From positions 61,711,475-61,775,474 of the forward strand of contig CM067306.1 in the NCBI GenBank assembly GCA_034231615.1: a stretch of DNA of 64,000 bases. The letters are read 5' to 3'. Positions within the stretch are counted from its first letter, which is position 1. Each line of letters starts with the position of its first letter. The translations under genes and the position numbers were made by a program. Below are positions 53,702 through 63,389 of the stretch, piece after piece. The DNA comes from Meghimatium bilineatum. Lineage: Eukaryota; Mollusca; Gastropoda; Stylommatophora; Philomycidae. The notes beneath the pieces were generated by a model. That model worked only from the letters and a program-made list of their open reading frames with translations, made no database searches and had not been told where the DNA came from.

Positions 53702-53840
53702 CTAATGACTCAAAAAACAGCCAACAAACCCATATAATCAAGGAATAAATTTAACATCAAACACGCCCGTATAATCAAGAAATTAATCAATTTTCACCCA
53801 ATACTTCTGTATAATTAAGGAATTAATCAATTTACAATAA
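53702..53840 (-). repeat. Diverged continuation of the acceptor array
   Basis: Three decayed units (acagccaacaaacccatata, acatcaaacacgcccgtata, cacccaatacttctgtataa), each followed by atcaag…aattaatcaattt. They extend the 52801 array beyond the insertion. Confidence 0.85.
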
Positions 53841-54009
53841 ACATCTCAGCTAGTACCCCGACTATGAACAGGTGGCACATAAGATGTGAAAAGCAACTCT
53901 TAAGCACATTTCAGGTGGTACCCTGACTATGAACAGGTGGCAACTCTTAAGCACATAAAGCATATAACCCCTAAAATTCTCCCCCCCCCCCTATGACTAT
54001 GAGGTTTCT

Positions 54010-54262
54010 CACAGTGCTGCACACCGCTGAGAGATAAAGTCTTCTGGGTATGAAATAAAGATCTGAAGAAGCCAGACATTGCAGATAGGCTGGCCAAAGA
54101 AGGAGCTGGCCTGCTACAAGACCACTATCTGGTCAGCTAAGAGGAAATGAAGACTATCATCAAAGGCAGCTACAACAAAACATTAAAGAGATAAAGTCTA
54201 CTGGGTATGAAATAAAGATCTGGAGTAACCAATTCATCGTTAAATCTCACAGTTTCTATCGT
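54010..54262 (+). mobile_element. LINE RNase H fragment (L-B)
   Basis: Reads PDIADRLAKEGAGLLQDHYL, the last RNase H motif with its Asp. A 50-bp segment (gagataaagtcttctgggta, tgaaataaagatctgaag) is present on both sides of it, a possible duplication. Confidence 0.7.
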
Positions 54263-54457
54263 GACAGAAGGTGTTTCAAGATTGGTGTAAGTTAATAATT
54301 TACATATTTGGCTTTTTGATTGGTTTCAAGTTTCACCTGTTGAATTACAGTTTTTCTGCAAATTTTACCTATTTTCAAAATGATGAAGAGACATGCATAA
54401 TGTAGTACTTCATAAAACACAAATAACAATGGACAGTAACGTGAATAATTGACTGAC

Positions 54458-54578
54458 CACATGTCCAGTGAGGTTGAATATTCAGTGGAGCCCAAGAGGA
54501 CATCAGGTGGACGATACCACAAAGTTACCACCTCGTGGGAATATGTGTGACTAGGAATACTCTTGGCTCTAGCCAAAC
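54458..54578 (-). CDS. CDK14: PFTAIRE kinase exon, activation segment
   Basis: Acceptor gtatttgcag, donor GACATGTG|gtcagt; 121 nt. It completes the DFG glycine, then [20 protein letters not shown] and [19 protein letters not shown]. Human CDK14 is LARAKSVPSHTYSNEVVTLW then [20 protein letters not shown]: four differences in this stretch. It covers the T-loop and the YRPPD substrate-binding block. SIPSHTYS is the PFTAIRE-type loop, which distinguishes it from the [14 protein letters not shown] of CDK1/2-type loops. Confidence 0.98.
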
Positions 54579-54619
54579 CTGCAAATACAAAATTGGATAT
54601 TTTAAAAATGCATGTGTAA

Positions 54620-54775
54620 TATTATCAGATTCACGCATACAATACATGGGCACTATATCAGATTCACACATATAATACATGGGCACTATATCAGATTCAC
54701 ACATATAATACATGGGCACTATATCAGATTCACACATACAATACATGTGCACTATTATCAGATTCACACATGCAC
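54620..54775. repeat. 33-bp array, 4-5 copies
   Basis: Unit cagattcacacatataatac plus atgggcactatat. Three related units recur at 55165-55260 after a LINE scrap, so an insertion probably split it. Confidence 0.92.
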
Positions 54776-54959
54776 ATGCGGTTGTGTCTGTGGGTCTGAC
54801 CAATGGCTCACTAGACAAACAAACCATGCAACAGAAAACCTAAGTAGATGACATGCCTTTATGTTGAGGTTATCTTCTTATAGAAGCTTCATGGCATGTC
54901 ATCTATACAACCCCGCAGTCGTAACCTTCAATAAAAGTTACCATGTTGTTCCAACATGC

Positions 54960-55172
54960 CGATGTTGTGCTTGAACTAGTTACGGGCACGACATGGGTGG
55001 GCGGAACAACAAAGAAACCTGTCGCAAGGGCCAGAGTTGTGCCCTGATGTTGACATCTGTTTCAGCAACATTAGACTCGAAATACCATCGAGTCGAATGG
55101 CTGCTGGAACAGAGGGCGGAGCACTTATGGGAATGCCCCACGTGCTGTGAGGCCAGTTTCTAATCAAGAAGA
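54960..55172 (+). mobile_element. LINE fragment (L-B), inserted in the 33-bp array
   Basis: Shares ctgctggaacagagggcgga, gcacttatgggaatgcccc and tttctaatcaagaagaatc with 9190-9265. The repeat cagattcacacatacaatac resumes directly after aagaagaat. Confidence 0.72.
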
Positions 55173-55257
55173 ATCAGATTCACACATACAATACATGGGC
55201 TCTATACATGAGTACTATTAAAGATTCATATATATTATACATGGGTACTATACATGG

Positions 55258-55440
55258 GTAAGTAAAGTTAAGCCATAGCATTTATTAATGACGTAGGGGT
55301 GTGAAATGTTAGCGATCTCATTTCATTTCAGTGGCTCTACTATATGAGGGCAGTAGCTAACTCCTCTCCCTCACAGTCTTTACTACCTGGATTAATCTGA
55401 TACCCAATTATGGCTGGGTCGACCTGGGGTTCTTGATTTG
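55258..55440 (-). mobile_element. S5 element, 3-prime half, reverse
   Basis: agtaaagttaagccatagca, atgttagcgatctcatttca, actcctctccctcacagtct, tacccaattatggctgggtc. Confidence 0.82.
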
Positions 55441-55890
55441 AAAATGTTCTACCTCGACCACACAACCTCTACCTACTTGATTTGAAAACTTTCTTCCTCC
55501 ACCACACAACCTCCGTCTATATGATTTAGAAATGTTATACCTACACCACACAACCTCTACCTACTTGATTTGAAAATGTTCTACCTCTACAACACAACCT
55601 ACCAACTTCCATCTACTTGATTTGGAAATGTACGTCCAACACACAACCTCCATCTACATGATTTAGAAATGTTCTACCTCCACCACACAACCTCTACCTA
55701 CTTGATTTGAAAATGTTCTACCTCTACAACACAACCTACCAACCTCCATCTACTTGATTTAGAAATGTTCTACCACCACACAACCTTCACCTACTTGATT
55801 TATCTACCTGAACCACAGAACCTCCCATGTACCATGTTCAGAAATGTTCTATCACACAACCTTCCCTTACCATGTTCAGAATTATTCATC
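55440..55890. repeat. About 40-66-bp degenerate array
   Basis: Units ctacttgatttgaaaatgtt, ctacctctaccacacaacct and variants, about nine copies with two alternating lengths. Confidence 0.9.
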
Positions 55891-56078
55891 ACACAACCCT
55901 TACCCTACCAGGTTTATAGATCTAATTACTTATCTGTAATGAACAGATGTTATAACCAAACTATCAGAGAATACGGCAAGGTGGAGAGTGCTGCATCAAC
56001 CAAACTAAGACTTGACAACGACTATGACATGCACGATTGTGAAAGTTGCTATCATGTTATGACTTATAAAAAAATTAC

Positions 56079-56140
56079 CAAAATCTGCCAGTTTGAGCTC
56101 TCCATGTTCACTAATCAACAAGTTCTGAGGCTTGAGATCC
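56079..56140 (-). CDS. CDK14: PFTAIRE kinase exon, catalytic loop and DFG
   Basis: Acceptor tactgtcttcag, donor TTTTG|gtaatt; 62 nt. It completes Arg of HRD, then DLKPQNLLISEHGELKLADF and the first base of Gly. Catalytic Asp and Lys (DLKPQN) and the Mg-binding Asp of DFG are all present. Human: DLKPQNLLISDTGELKLADF. Confirms an active-type kinase. Confidence 0.98.
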
Positions 56141-56157
56141 CTGAAGACAGTACACAA

Positions 56158-56448
56158 ATATACTGTAATATGCAACATGAACAATGTCATGGTACTAATA
56201 ATATGCAACATGAACAATGTCATGGTTCTAGTAATATGCAACATGAACAATGTCATAGTTCTAATAATATGCAACATGAACAATGTCATGGTTCTAGTAA
56301 TATGCAACATGAACAATGTCATGGCTCTAATAATATGCAACATGAACAATGTCATGGTTCTAGTAATATGCAACATGAACAATGTCATGGTTCTAGTAAT
56401 ATGCAACATGAACAATGTCATGGTTCTAGTAATATGCAACATGAACAA
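56158..56448. repeat. 33-bp array, left block, about 9 copies
   Basis: Unit atgcaacatgaacaatgtca plus tggttctagtaat. It starts about 18 bp from the acceptor of the kinase exon at 56140. Open frames of up to 245 codons here are repeat artefacts. Confidence 0.97.
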
Positions 56449-56790
56449 ACATAAGACCAATGTGTACGTAAGAAATAAAGTAGAGATGTGTGCAGGTGTC
56501 CAGGAGCCATTGCTTTCAATAGTGAAACGATGAAAACTAGCATGGTTCGGACATGTATGCAGGCACGATTCCTTGTCAAAAACAATACTGCAGGGAACTG
56601 TCGAGGGTGGAAGAAGCAGAGGAGGGCAAATAAAGACATGGACAGACAACATCAAGGAATGGACAGGGCTAGATATTTCCACACTCATCCGCATCGCTGA
56701 GGATAGAATTCGCTGGAGGACTCTGTGTGCTGAAGCATCCAATGTGGTACTCCTACGACCCTGAAGGGTTATGGGTTTATTGATTGATTG
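56449..56790 (+). mobile_element. LINE 3-prime end inserted in the 33-bp array
   Basis: 342 bp flanked by aacatgaacaa (56438-56448 and 56791-56801), which is also array sequence. Reads FGHVCRHDSLSKTILQGTVE then GGRSRGGQIKTWTDNIKEW and ends ccctgaagggttatgggttt then attgattgattg. It is 5-prime truncated and the same family as 49380-49608. Confidence 0.93.
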
Positions 56791-57165
56791 AACATGAACA
56801 ATGTCATGTTTCTAGTAATATGCAACATGAACAATGTCATGTTTCTAGTAATATGCAACATGAACAATGTCATGTTTCTAGTAATATGCAACATGAACAA
56901 TGTCATGGTTCTAGTAATATGCAACATGAGCAATATCATGGTTCTAGTAATATGCAACATGAGCAATATCATGGTACAAGTAATATGCAATATGAACAAT
57001 GTTATGGTTCTAGTAATATGCAACATGAACAATGTCATGGTTCTAGTAATATGCAACATGAACAATGTCATGGTTCTAGTAATATACAACATGAGCAATG
57101 TCATGGTACAAGTAATATGCAATATGAACAATGTTATCTTTCTAGTAATATCACTAGCGAAAATT
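56791..57165. repeat. 33-bp array, right block, about 11 copies
   Basis: Same unit as the left block, with the first copies carrying catgtttctag instead of catggttctag and later ones gagcaatatcatgg. Confidence 0.97.
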
Positions 57166-57535
57166 GAAAACAATCAAGTTTTCTAGTTTTGCTAATCATT
57201 GGAGACACTTGAAAACACATACATATCGACATTAAAAAAAATTCTTGATCAAGTACACAACACAGCAAACAATGAGTTACGGTATGACTCTGTCAATGAT
57301 CTTATCACGATGCTAAATGATAACACAAATGTAGGAAGTTCAGAAGGACATGAACTAATATAAATAATATACAAAATTAATATAAAAACTGGAGAAACTG
57401 AGACAAAACAAAACAAATGAAAATTGACAGAACACGACAGGATATCTACATATAGGAATAACAGATGTTAACACTTAACTTTGGATGATAGAATATATCA
57501 ACTTCCAGAAGGAATATTCGTCTCAGATTTGCTTT
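57165..57535 (-). other. Kinase intron, unassigned
   Basis: No feature recognised. Confidence 0.4.
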
Positions 57536-57537
57536 GC

Positions 57538-57610
57538 TGGAGCCCGAAGGGAATGCAAAGACACTTACCTGCCATGAGAGGCAACTAAGGAGATATTTTG
57601 GGGTGGAGAG
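57538..57610 (+). mobile_element. SINE S1 fragment, 5-prime part
   Basis: tggagcccgaagggaatgca, cttacctgccatgagaggca and actaaggagatattttgggg match S1 positions 10-95. Confidence 0.7.
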
Positions 57611-57629
57611 GCCAGGATTTAACCAAAAT

Positions 57630-57885
57630 TGAAGTCAATGAACACAAAATTCAAGAATGGCAACACATCCATGTGTACATGTTGATAGGAGCCTGAGTCT
57701 ACAGAACATATATTTCGAGAATGTCCTGAATATGAGACACTGAGACAAACAGACTGACCCATATAAACAACAATAAAATCAAAGCTGTATGTACCTCTGT
57801 ATGAGACACAAAATACAGTGAAGTTTATTTGAGACAAAACTACAGATATAGATACATTTCAAGCCAATGAAAGAAGAAGAATATA
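57630..57885 (+). mobile_element. LINE tail remnant (L-B), decayed
   Basis: gcaacacatccatgtgtaca, agcctgagtctacagaacat and atatttcgagaatgtcctga read as a C…EHI..ECP tail with several stops. Confidence 0.5.
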
Positions 57886-57904
57886 ACATAAGCACATAAC
57901 AATG

Positions 57905-58040
57905 TAAATTTACTAGATTAACGGATGTATGACTGACTATATCATAAGTAATTAAAATTACTAGATTAACGGATGTATGATTAGATGTGTGACTATATCA
58001 CTAGCAATTAAAATTACTAGATTAATGGATGTATGACTAG
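57905..58040. repeat. About 58-bp repeat, 2-3 copies
   Basis: attactagattaacggatgt then atgactgactatatca, repeated with small changes. Confidence 0.88.
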
Positions 58041-58124
58041 ATCAGAGGTAGGTAGTCTTTTCAGGTTGACAGGCTAGATTGAGTTTTCTCATGTGGTAGG
58101 AGAGTAAAAAAAACTGTTTTTTAA

Positions 58125-58350
58125 TCCTTAAGATCTCCAGTCCGGCTCTGTGACGGCATGGTACAGAGTGTGTCTGTGGCGGCCAAGGTATCGGATTCGA
58201 ATCCCACCACAAGCAATTGTGCATCTGGACTGTTCAGAAAGCAATAGCAAACTACTGAACATATTTATATTGTCTAGAAAATCACTGAAGCTAACAAATA
58301 CTGGGTTGATGGCTATATCCTGAATAGGATATGCTACCAATTTTTAAAGA
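58125..58350 (+). mobile_element. tRNA-like SINE, forward
   Basis: tgtctgtggcggccaaggta (A-box region) and ggattcgaatcccacc (near-perfect B-box), then gcatctggactgttcagaaa and ggatatgctaccaattttta. The body is shared with 41640-41755. Confidence 0.82.
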
Positions 58351-58394
58351 TCTCCAGATTGTACTTTCTGGCCATTGCACACAGTACTTTTAAA

Positions 58395-58525
58395 TCTGCC
58401 CGGCGACCCAGTTAATGTGGTTTCGTAGGCCAAACAAATGTGGTTTTGCAGGTCAGTAAATGTGGTTTGGCGGGCCGTACAAATGTGGTTTGGCGACCTA
58501 GTAAATGTGGTTTGGCAGGCCAGAC
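58395..58525. repeat. About 30-bp repeat (aaatgtggtttggcgggcc)
   Basis: Five imperfect copies of gtaaatgtggtttggcaggcc. Confidence 0.9.
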
Positions 58526-58635
58526 TTTGCCCGCAGGCTGTATTATGCCTATCCCTGGATTAGATGAACAGATGTGTGATCAGATGAAAGCATGCATGCA
58601 TGGATGAAAAATGCAATTAAAACTACGTAACTGAC

Positions 58636-58697
58636 CTGTGTAAAATACGACGCTGATGGCAGTATGCAAGACCTCGAAGCAATTGATACAGGAACAT
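58636..58697 (-). CDS. CDK14: PFTAIRE kinase exon, helix E to HR
   Basis: Acceptor gttctcactag, donor CACAG|gtcagt; phase 0 in, phase 2 out, 62 nt. Reads MFLYQLLRGLAYCHQRRILH then the split Arg. Human: LFLFQLLRGLSYIHQRYILHR. The split HR|D codon is completed by the 56079-56140 exon. Confidence 0.96.
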
Positions 58698-58827
58698 CTA
58701 GTGAGAACATGACAAATGTTGAACAATTTCAGTCACATAGTAATGTCAGATAAGTCAGCAACAAGTCAAAAATACAGCAACTGTGTTCAATGGAAAGTGA
58801 TGACTGTTCAAGAAGAACAATATGTTA

Positions 58828-59092
58828 AAGTCTTCTTCTTCTGCGTTTGTTCTCAAACTCCTGTAGATTAGCAGGATTAGTGTCACGGTTTACAGCACTG
58901 CTGCGATATCTGTGCCTTTCAGCCAACACATCCAGCTTTAGCATGGCTTTTGGTCACTTTAACCCTATATGAAACGGAACAGCCAACTCCACCCCATAAT
59001 ATCATTAGTCAACTCTTACGACATGCATGGAAGGTAAGCAGTGTTGCTATTCTTTGCTCCCCTTTCGGGCCCTAGCGACAAACATAGGGAAT
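58828..59092 (-). mobile_element. SINE S1 copy, reverse
   Basis: cttcttcttctgcgtttgtt, ctcctgtagattagcaggat, gtttacagcactgctgcgat, ctccccataatatcattagt, ctttcgggccctagcgac. Confidence 0.88.
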
Positions 59093-59109
59093 TATTTTCA
59101 AATGAGAGG

Positions 59110-59330
59110 ATGATTATGTTCAAAAGAGATAGGTGTGTACTCAAGTGGATGACTATTTTATAAAGATAAAATGTGTACAGAGTGAGGGATGTACTCAAGT
59201 GGATGACTGTTTTGTAAGGGTAAAATATGTACAAGGTGAGGTGATTACTCAAGTGGATGACTGTTTTGAAAGGGTAAAATATGTACAGGGTGAGGTGATT
59301 ACTCAAGTGGATGACTGTTTTTTAAGAGAA
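59110..59330. repeat. About 54-bp array, 4 copies
   Basis: Unit actcaagtggatgactgttt, tgaaagggtaaaatatgtac, aaggtgaggtgatt. Confidence 0.93.
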
Positions 59331-59370
59331 AAACATACATATTCAAGATGAGAAGTAAGAGAAGGGCTAT

Positions 59371-59680
59371 CTCAAATGCAAACATCTTACCTTGACAACA
59401 AATGCAAACATCTTACCTTGACATCAAATGCAAACATCTTACCTTGACATCAAATGCAAACATCTTACCTTGACATCAAATGCAAACATCTTACATTGAC
59501 ATCAAATGAAAACATCTTACTTTGACATCAAATGCAAACATCTTACCTTGACATCAAATGCAAACATCTTACCTTGACATCAAATGCAAACATCTTACCT
59601 GGACATCAAATGCAAAAATCTTACCTGGACATCAAATGCAAACATCTTACCTGGACATCAAATGCAAACATCTTACCTTG
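59371..59680 (-). repeat. 26-bp array of the kinase exon donor, 12 copies
   Basis: catcttac occurs at 59383 and every 26 bp to 59669. On the minus strand each unit is TGTCAAG|gtaagatg then tttgcatttga. The unit nearest 59677 is the genuine exon end (AATGTCAAG|gtaagat). gtaagat is kept in all twelve; the exon-side base varies (CAAG, CCAG, CAAT, CAAA). Confidence 0.98.
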
Positions 59681-59739
59681 ACATTAAAAGTATTCAGCCC
59701 TCCCGGATGTTTCTCCAGGTACTGACTCAAGTCTGTGTG
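59677..59739 (-). CDS. CDK14: PFTAIRE kinase exon (21 codons)
   Basis: Acceptor ctttcatccacag, donor GTCAAG|gtaaga, phase 0 both ends, 63 nt. Reads HTDLSQYLEKHPGGLNTFNV then K. Human CDK14: HTDLCQYMDKHPGGLHPDNV. The HPGGL insert is characteristic of the PFTAIRE/PCTAIRE kinases. Its donor is the seed of the 26-bp array downstream. Confidence 0.97.
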
Positions 59740-59835
59740 CTGTGGATGAAAGGTCAAACACAAAAGTAAAATTTTACAAATTGTTTAGTAGACAATATCA
59801 GTGTATACATTTTCACATTGTACACATCTTTACAT

Positions 59836-59990
59836 ACTCAAAGACAACACACCATCAACATACAATGCATAATTATGAACTGGACTGTGTCTAAAACTGA
59901 CCACATATTCAAAGACAACACACCATCAACATACAATATACAATTATGAACTGGACTGTGACTAAAACTGACCACATATTCAAAGACGAA
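59836..59990 (-). repeat. 72-bp duplication of a kinase exon end and donor
   Basis: ctgaccacatattcaaagac occurs at 59968-59987 (genuine exon end and donor) and 72 bp lower, with a third, partial unit at 59836. On the minus strand both intact copies read GTCTTTGAATATGTG|gtcagt. The third has lost the donor (gtatgtaaag). Confidence 0.95.
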
Positions 59991-60067
59991 AGTAAGAGTT
60001 TCTTTGGTGTGCACAATGTCATGAAGGGTCACAATGTTTGCATGACGCAGGCCTTTGAGAAGTGATG
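59973..60067 (-). CDS. CDK14: PFTAIRE kinase exon, helix C to hinge
   Basis: Acceptor tttcctcccaacag, donor TATGTG|gtcagt; 95 nt, phase 1 in, phase 0 out. It completes Ala, then [20 protein letters not shown] and [11 protein letters not shown]. Human: SLLKGLKHANIVLLHDIIHT then KETLTLVFEYV. FEYV is the hinge. Confidence 0.97.
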
Positions 60068-60089
60068 CTGTTGGGAGGAAAAAAATTAA

Positions 60090-60960
60090 GATTTTTGAAT
60101 ACAATGTTCAAGAATTTTCATTCAAGTTGAATAAAAACAATTATCAAGAAAGTTGCAAAGCTGTAGCTAAAGACATTCAAAAATCATGCACAACTGCCAC
60201 AGTCTAGCTACCTCACACAACACACAACTGTTACGGTTGAGTTACCTCACACAACTGCTACAGTTTAACTCATCATTACTCACCATCATTATGTCATTAA
60301 CTCATCGCACAGTTGTTACAGATGAGATAATCACCACTGCACACAGACAGGCTTTCTCTAATAATAAAACAAAACTATGAGGAATAATGTTCAATATTAA
60401 CTTTCAGCCAGCTGGATTAAAATAACACATTCTTTCCCCAGCCACCATTTTTTTTAAATTTGTGTTTTTTATTATGGGTTTTTGGAAAATGCTATAACTT
60501 TTTTGTTTTTAGAGATTTTGAAATACTATTTTTGCACATTTAAATAAATAATTGCATACTGAAAATATGTTTGTAATTTGCTGCTTTTTATATAATGCGC
60601 ATGTGGATGTATTTTTTCCTGGCACCAATGAAAAAGAAGGAAAAACCTGTCAGCAAAGACAAAGAAGAATTAATTCCAATGAACACGATGCTTAACTGAG
60701 TTTTTCTGGGGTTTCTAGGGTTTTATTTAAGTATTTTTTAAAAATATTTAGAATTTTTTTATTTTGATCTTAGTTCTATTGGTACTTTTATTTATTTTCA
60801 AGAGTTTTCGTGTTGTTTTGAGGTTTTCTAATGTTTACTGTTTAATGTAGTACCGTATGATGTCTCCGGCCTTTATTTGTTGTTATTGTTGTGATGTCTT
60901 GTTATATAAGTAAATTGTAATAAGCCGCGATGGCAGGTCGTCTCTACATACAAGAATGAT
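60090..60960 (-). other. Kinase intron, unassigned
   Basis: tttttggaaaatgctataac, ttttgcacatttaaataaat near 60480-60560 recur in part at 62020-62090 (gtgtttggaaaatgcaacaa, ttgcacatttaaataaagaa), so a small dispersed repeat is present on both sides of the 17-bp array. Confidence 0.5.
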
Positions 60961-60974
60961 TCTCAAAAACATTC

Positions 60975-61112
60975 TACCTCATGCCGAAATCGAATGTGCT
61001 AGGCCTACAAGGCGCATAACGGTGGCACAACGTAATCACGCTCCCGGCAGAAATCGCACGGACACCCGTGATGGTTACAATGGAGCGAACGCAAAACAAA
61101 CAAACAAACATT
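60975..61112 (+). mobile_element. Short SINE-like S4b copy, forward
   Basis: catgccgaaatcgaatgtgc, taggcctacaaggcgcataa, ggtggcacaacgtaatcacg, acacccgtgatggttacaat, then aaacaaacaaacaaac. Nearly identical to the reverse of 42385-42515. Confidence 0.9.
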
Positions 61113-61461
61113 CTACCTCTTCTGTTTGCTGTTACGTATGCTTAAACTGTGTTTATTTTTGTTGTGACTTCTTGCTATAACCAACTTGGTATAACTCTGT
61201 CTAATTCTGTGTTTGCTGTTTGTTGCAACTCCCTGATATAACCAAGGGAGTATGATGTGTATGAATAGACCGTCTCCTTACAAAGAATAGCTCTCCAAAA
61301 ACCATCTGCCCCTATCTAACTTGTGCTATTTTGAATTAATCCTGGTCAACCTGTCTATGTTTAGGTGTATATGTCGTTTGTTGTTCGTAGAGTGCTGCAT
61401 GGGGTCTTCTTAGTAGTTGATGATCATTAGTTAATGATAGTAGTTGGGACATACAAAATAG

Positions 61462-61945
61462 TCACACATATACAGACAACACATATATACAGACAACACA
61501 TATATACAGACAACACATATATAGACAACACACATATACAGACAACACACATATACAGACAACACACATATACAGACAACACATATATACAGACAACACA
61601 TATATACAGACAACACATATATACAGACAACACATATATACAGACAACACATATATACAGACAACACATATATACAGACAACACATATATACAGACAACA
61701 CATATATACAGACAACACATATATACAGACACCACATATATACAGACAACACATATATACAGACAACACATATATACAGACAACACATATATACAGACAA
61801 CACATATATACAGACAACACATATATACAGACAACACATATATACAGACAACACATATATACAGACAACACATATATACAGACAACACATATATACAGAC
61901 AACACATATATACAGACAACACATATATACAGACAACATATATAT
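61462..61945. repeat. 17-bp array, about 28 copies
   Basis: Unit cagacaacacatatata, highly homogeneous. Because 51 nt is three units with no stop, both strands show long open frames (up to 203 codons) of Tyr/Cys/Val-rich peptide. These are artefacts. Confidence 0.99.
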
Positions 61946-62109
61946 ATATATATGATACATGAGGTGTGAGGAAGTAGTGAAGATGTTTTTTGCACACAAA
62001 AAAACAACCAAACATGAGTGTTTGGAAAATGCAACAAACTGTTAATAGAGATTTTAAAATAATTGTTGCACATTTAAATAAAGAACTGAATACTGTATAT
62101 ATGGGTGTA

Positions 62110-62780
62110 CATTTTGTTTGTGTGTGTGATACAAGAGGTGTGAGAAGGTTGGAAAGATGGGAAAAGGGAAAACACCAAAATCTAATAAAAAAAAATTTCT
62201 TTTAATTGCTCACCTTTATTTATTTTTCAGTGTGGCAACCCCGAAAACATCGTTTTACACACCAAAGTCTATTGTATTTAAGTAGTTTCATAATCAAAAT
62301 AACATAATATCACTGAGGAAATAAATAAAATATGTAAAAATAACTTACTTTGTCAAAAAAATGATTCTAGAAACTTGTTAAATGTTATATCACAATGAAA
62401 CCTATGTATTACCATATCTAATTTTAAAACAAACATAATTCCCAAGAATTCTTTACTATCAGAATCACAATCCATAATGATTTTGCATCAATTTTACATA
62501 TTGGCGGCCATGGTAACCCGCCGATGGATTCCGCACTGGATTTCTTTTATTATTTACAATTTTTTTGTACCACAAAATTCTTCCCTGTTTCATATTATGC
62601 TGGTCTCGGAAGTAGAAAGCTACTGTTAACTATGTTTGCTGATTCCGGTCACGTAACATTAGCAATCATGTTGTTACAAGTCGATGAAGGACTGTATTAG
62701 CAACAGGGAGCCTAATGTCACCAACGATAAACAATTGAAAAATCATTGGCTACAATACGTGCTAATGGCGCGGTGAAAGT
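62110..62780 (-). other. Kinase intron, unassigned
   Basis: AT-rich; no element or exon recognised. Confidence 0.4.
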
Positions 62781-62784
62781 TGAC

Positions 62785-62952
62785 AACAACAATAATAAAA
62801 CAAGTCATCATCCCATTCAAAGTTAACAACAGCAATAATAAAACAAGTGATCATCCCATTCAAAGTTAACAACAGCAATAATAAAACAAGTGATCATCCC
62901 ATTCAAAGTTAACAACAGCAATAATAAAACAAGTCATCATCCCATTCAAAAT
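62785..62952. repeat. 43-bp array, about 4 copies
   Basis: Unit gttaacaacagcaataataa, aacaagtgatcatcccattc, aaa. Confidence 0.96.
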
Positions 62953-62989
62953 GGGAATGTACAAAACTGCATATGTATCACAATTAAGA

Positions 62990-63238
62990 TTCTCTGATGG
63001 TGACAGGACAAACAGATTTACTCTGATGGTGACAGGACAAACAGATTAACTCTGATGGTGACAGGACAAACAGATTTACGCTGATGGTGACAGAACAAAT
63101 AGATTCCCTCTGATGGTGACAACAGTTTACACTGATGGTGACATAACACTTTACTCTGATGGTGACAGAACAAACATATTTACCCTGATGGTGATATAAC
63201 AGATTTACTCTGAGATGATGATAGAACATTTACTCAAC
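62990..63238. repeat. About 29-bp array, 9 copies
   Basis: Unit ctctgatggtgacaggacaa plus acagattta, decaying toward the kinase exon. The ctctgatgg core also occurs at the exon end (63393-63401), so a link to the exon edge is possible but not proven. Confidence 0.92.
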
Positions 63239-63389
63239 GACAGAACACTGATGATGTTCAAACAACCAAATTTACCCGAATGATTATAGAACGCACACAA
63301 ACAGCCAAACATAATCTCTGATGAGATAAACATCACACACATCTTCACTGATTATGACTGGAGACACACACAAAAGCACACAAACACAC

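Noticed and set aside
56005-57186. Open frames of 127-245 codons with repeats such as MLHITRTMTLF or NMQHEQCHGSS
   Set aside because: The 33-bp array has no stop in several frames on both strands, so length carries no coding information. Only the short DLKPQN exon inside the minus frame is real.
61427-62073. Open frames of 173-203 codons on both strands
   Set aside because: They are produced by the 17-bp repeat (51 nt without stops) and occur in several frames of both strands at once.
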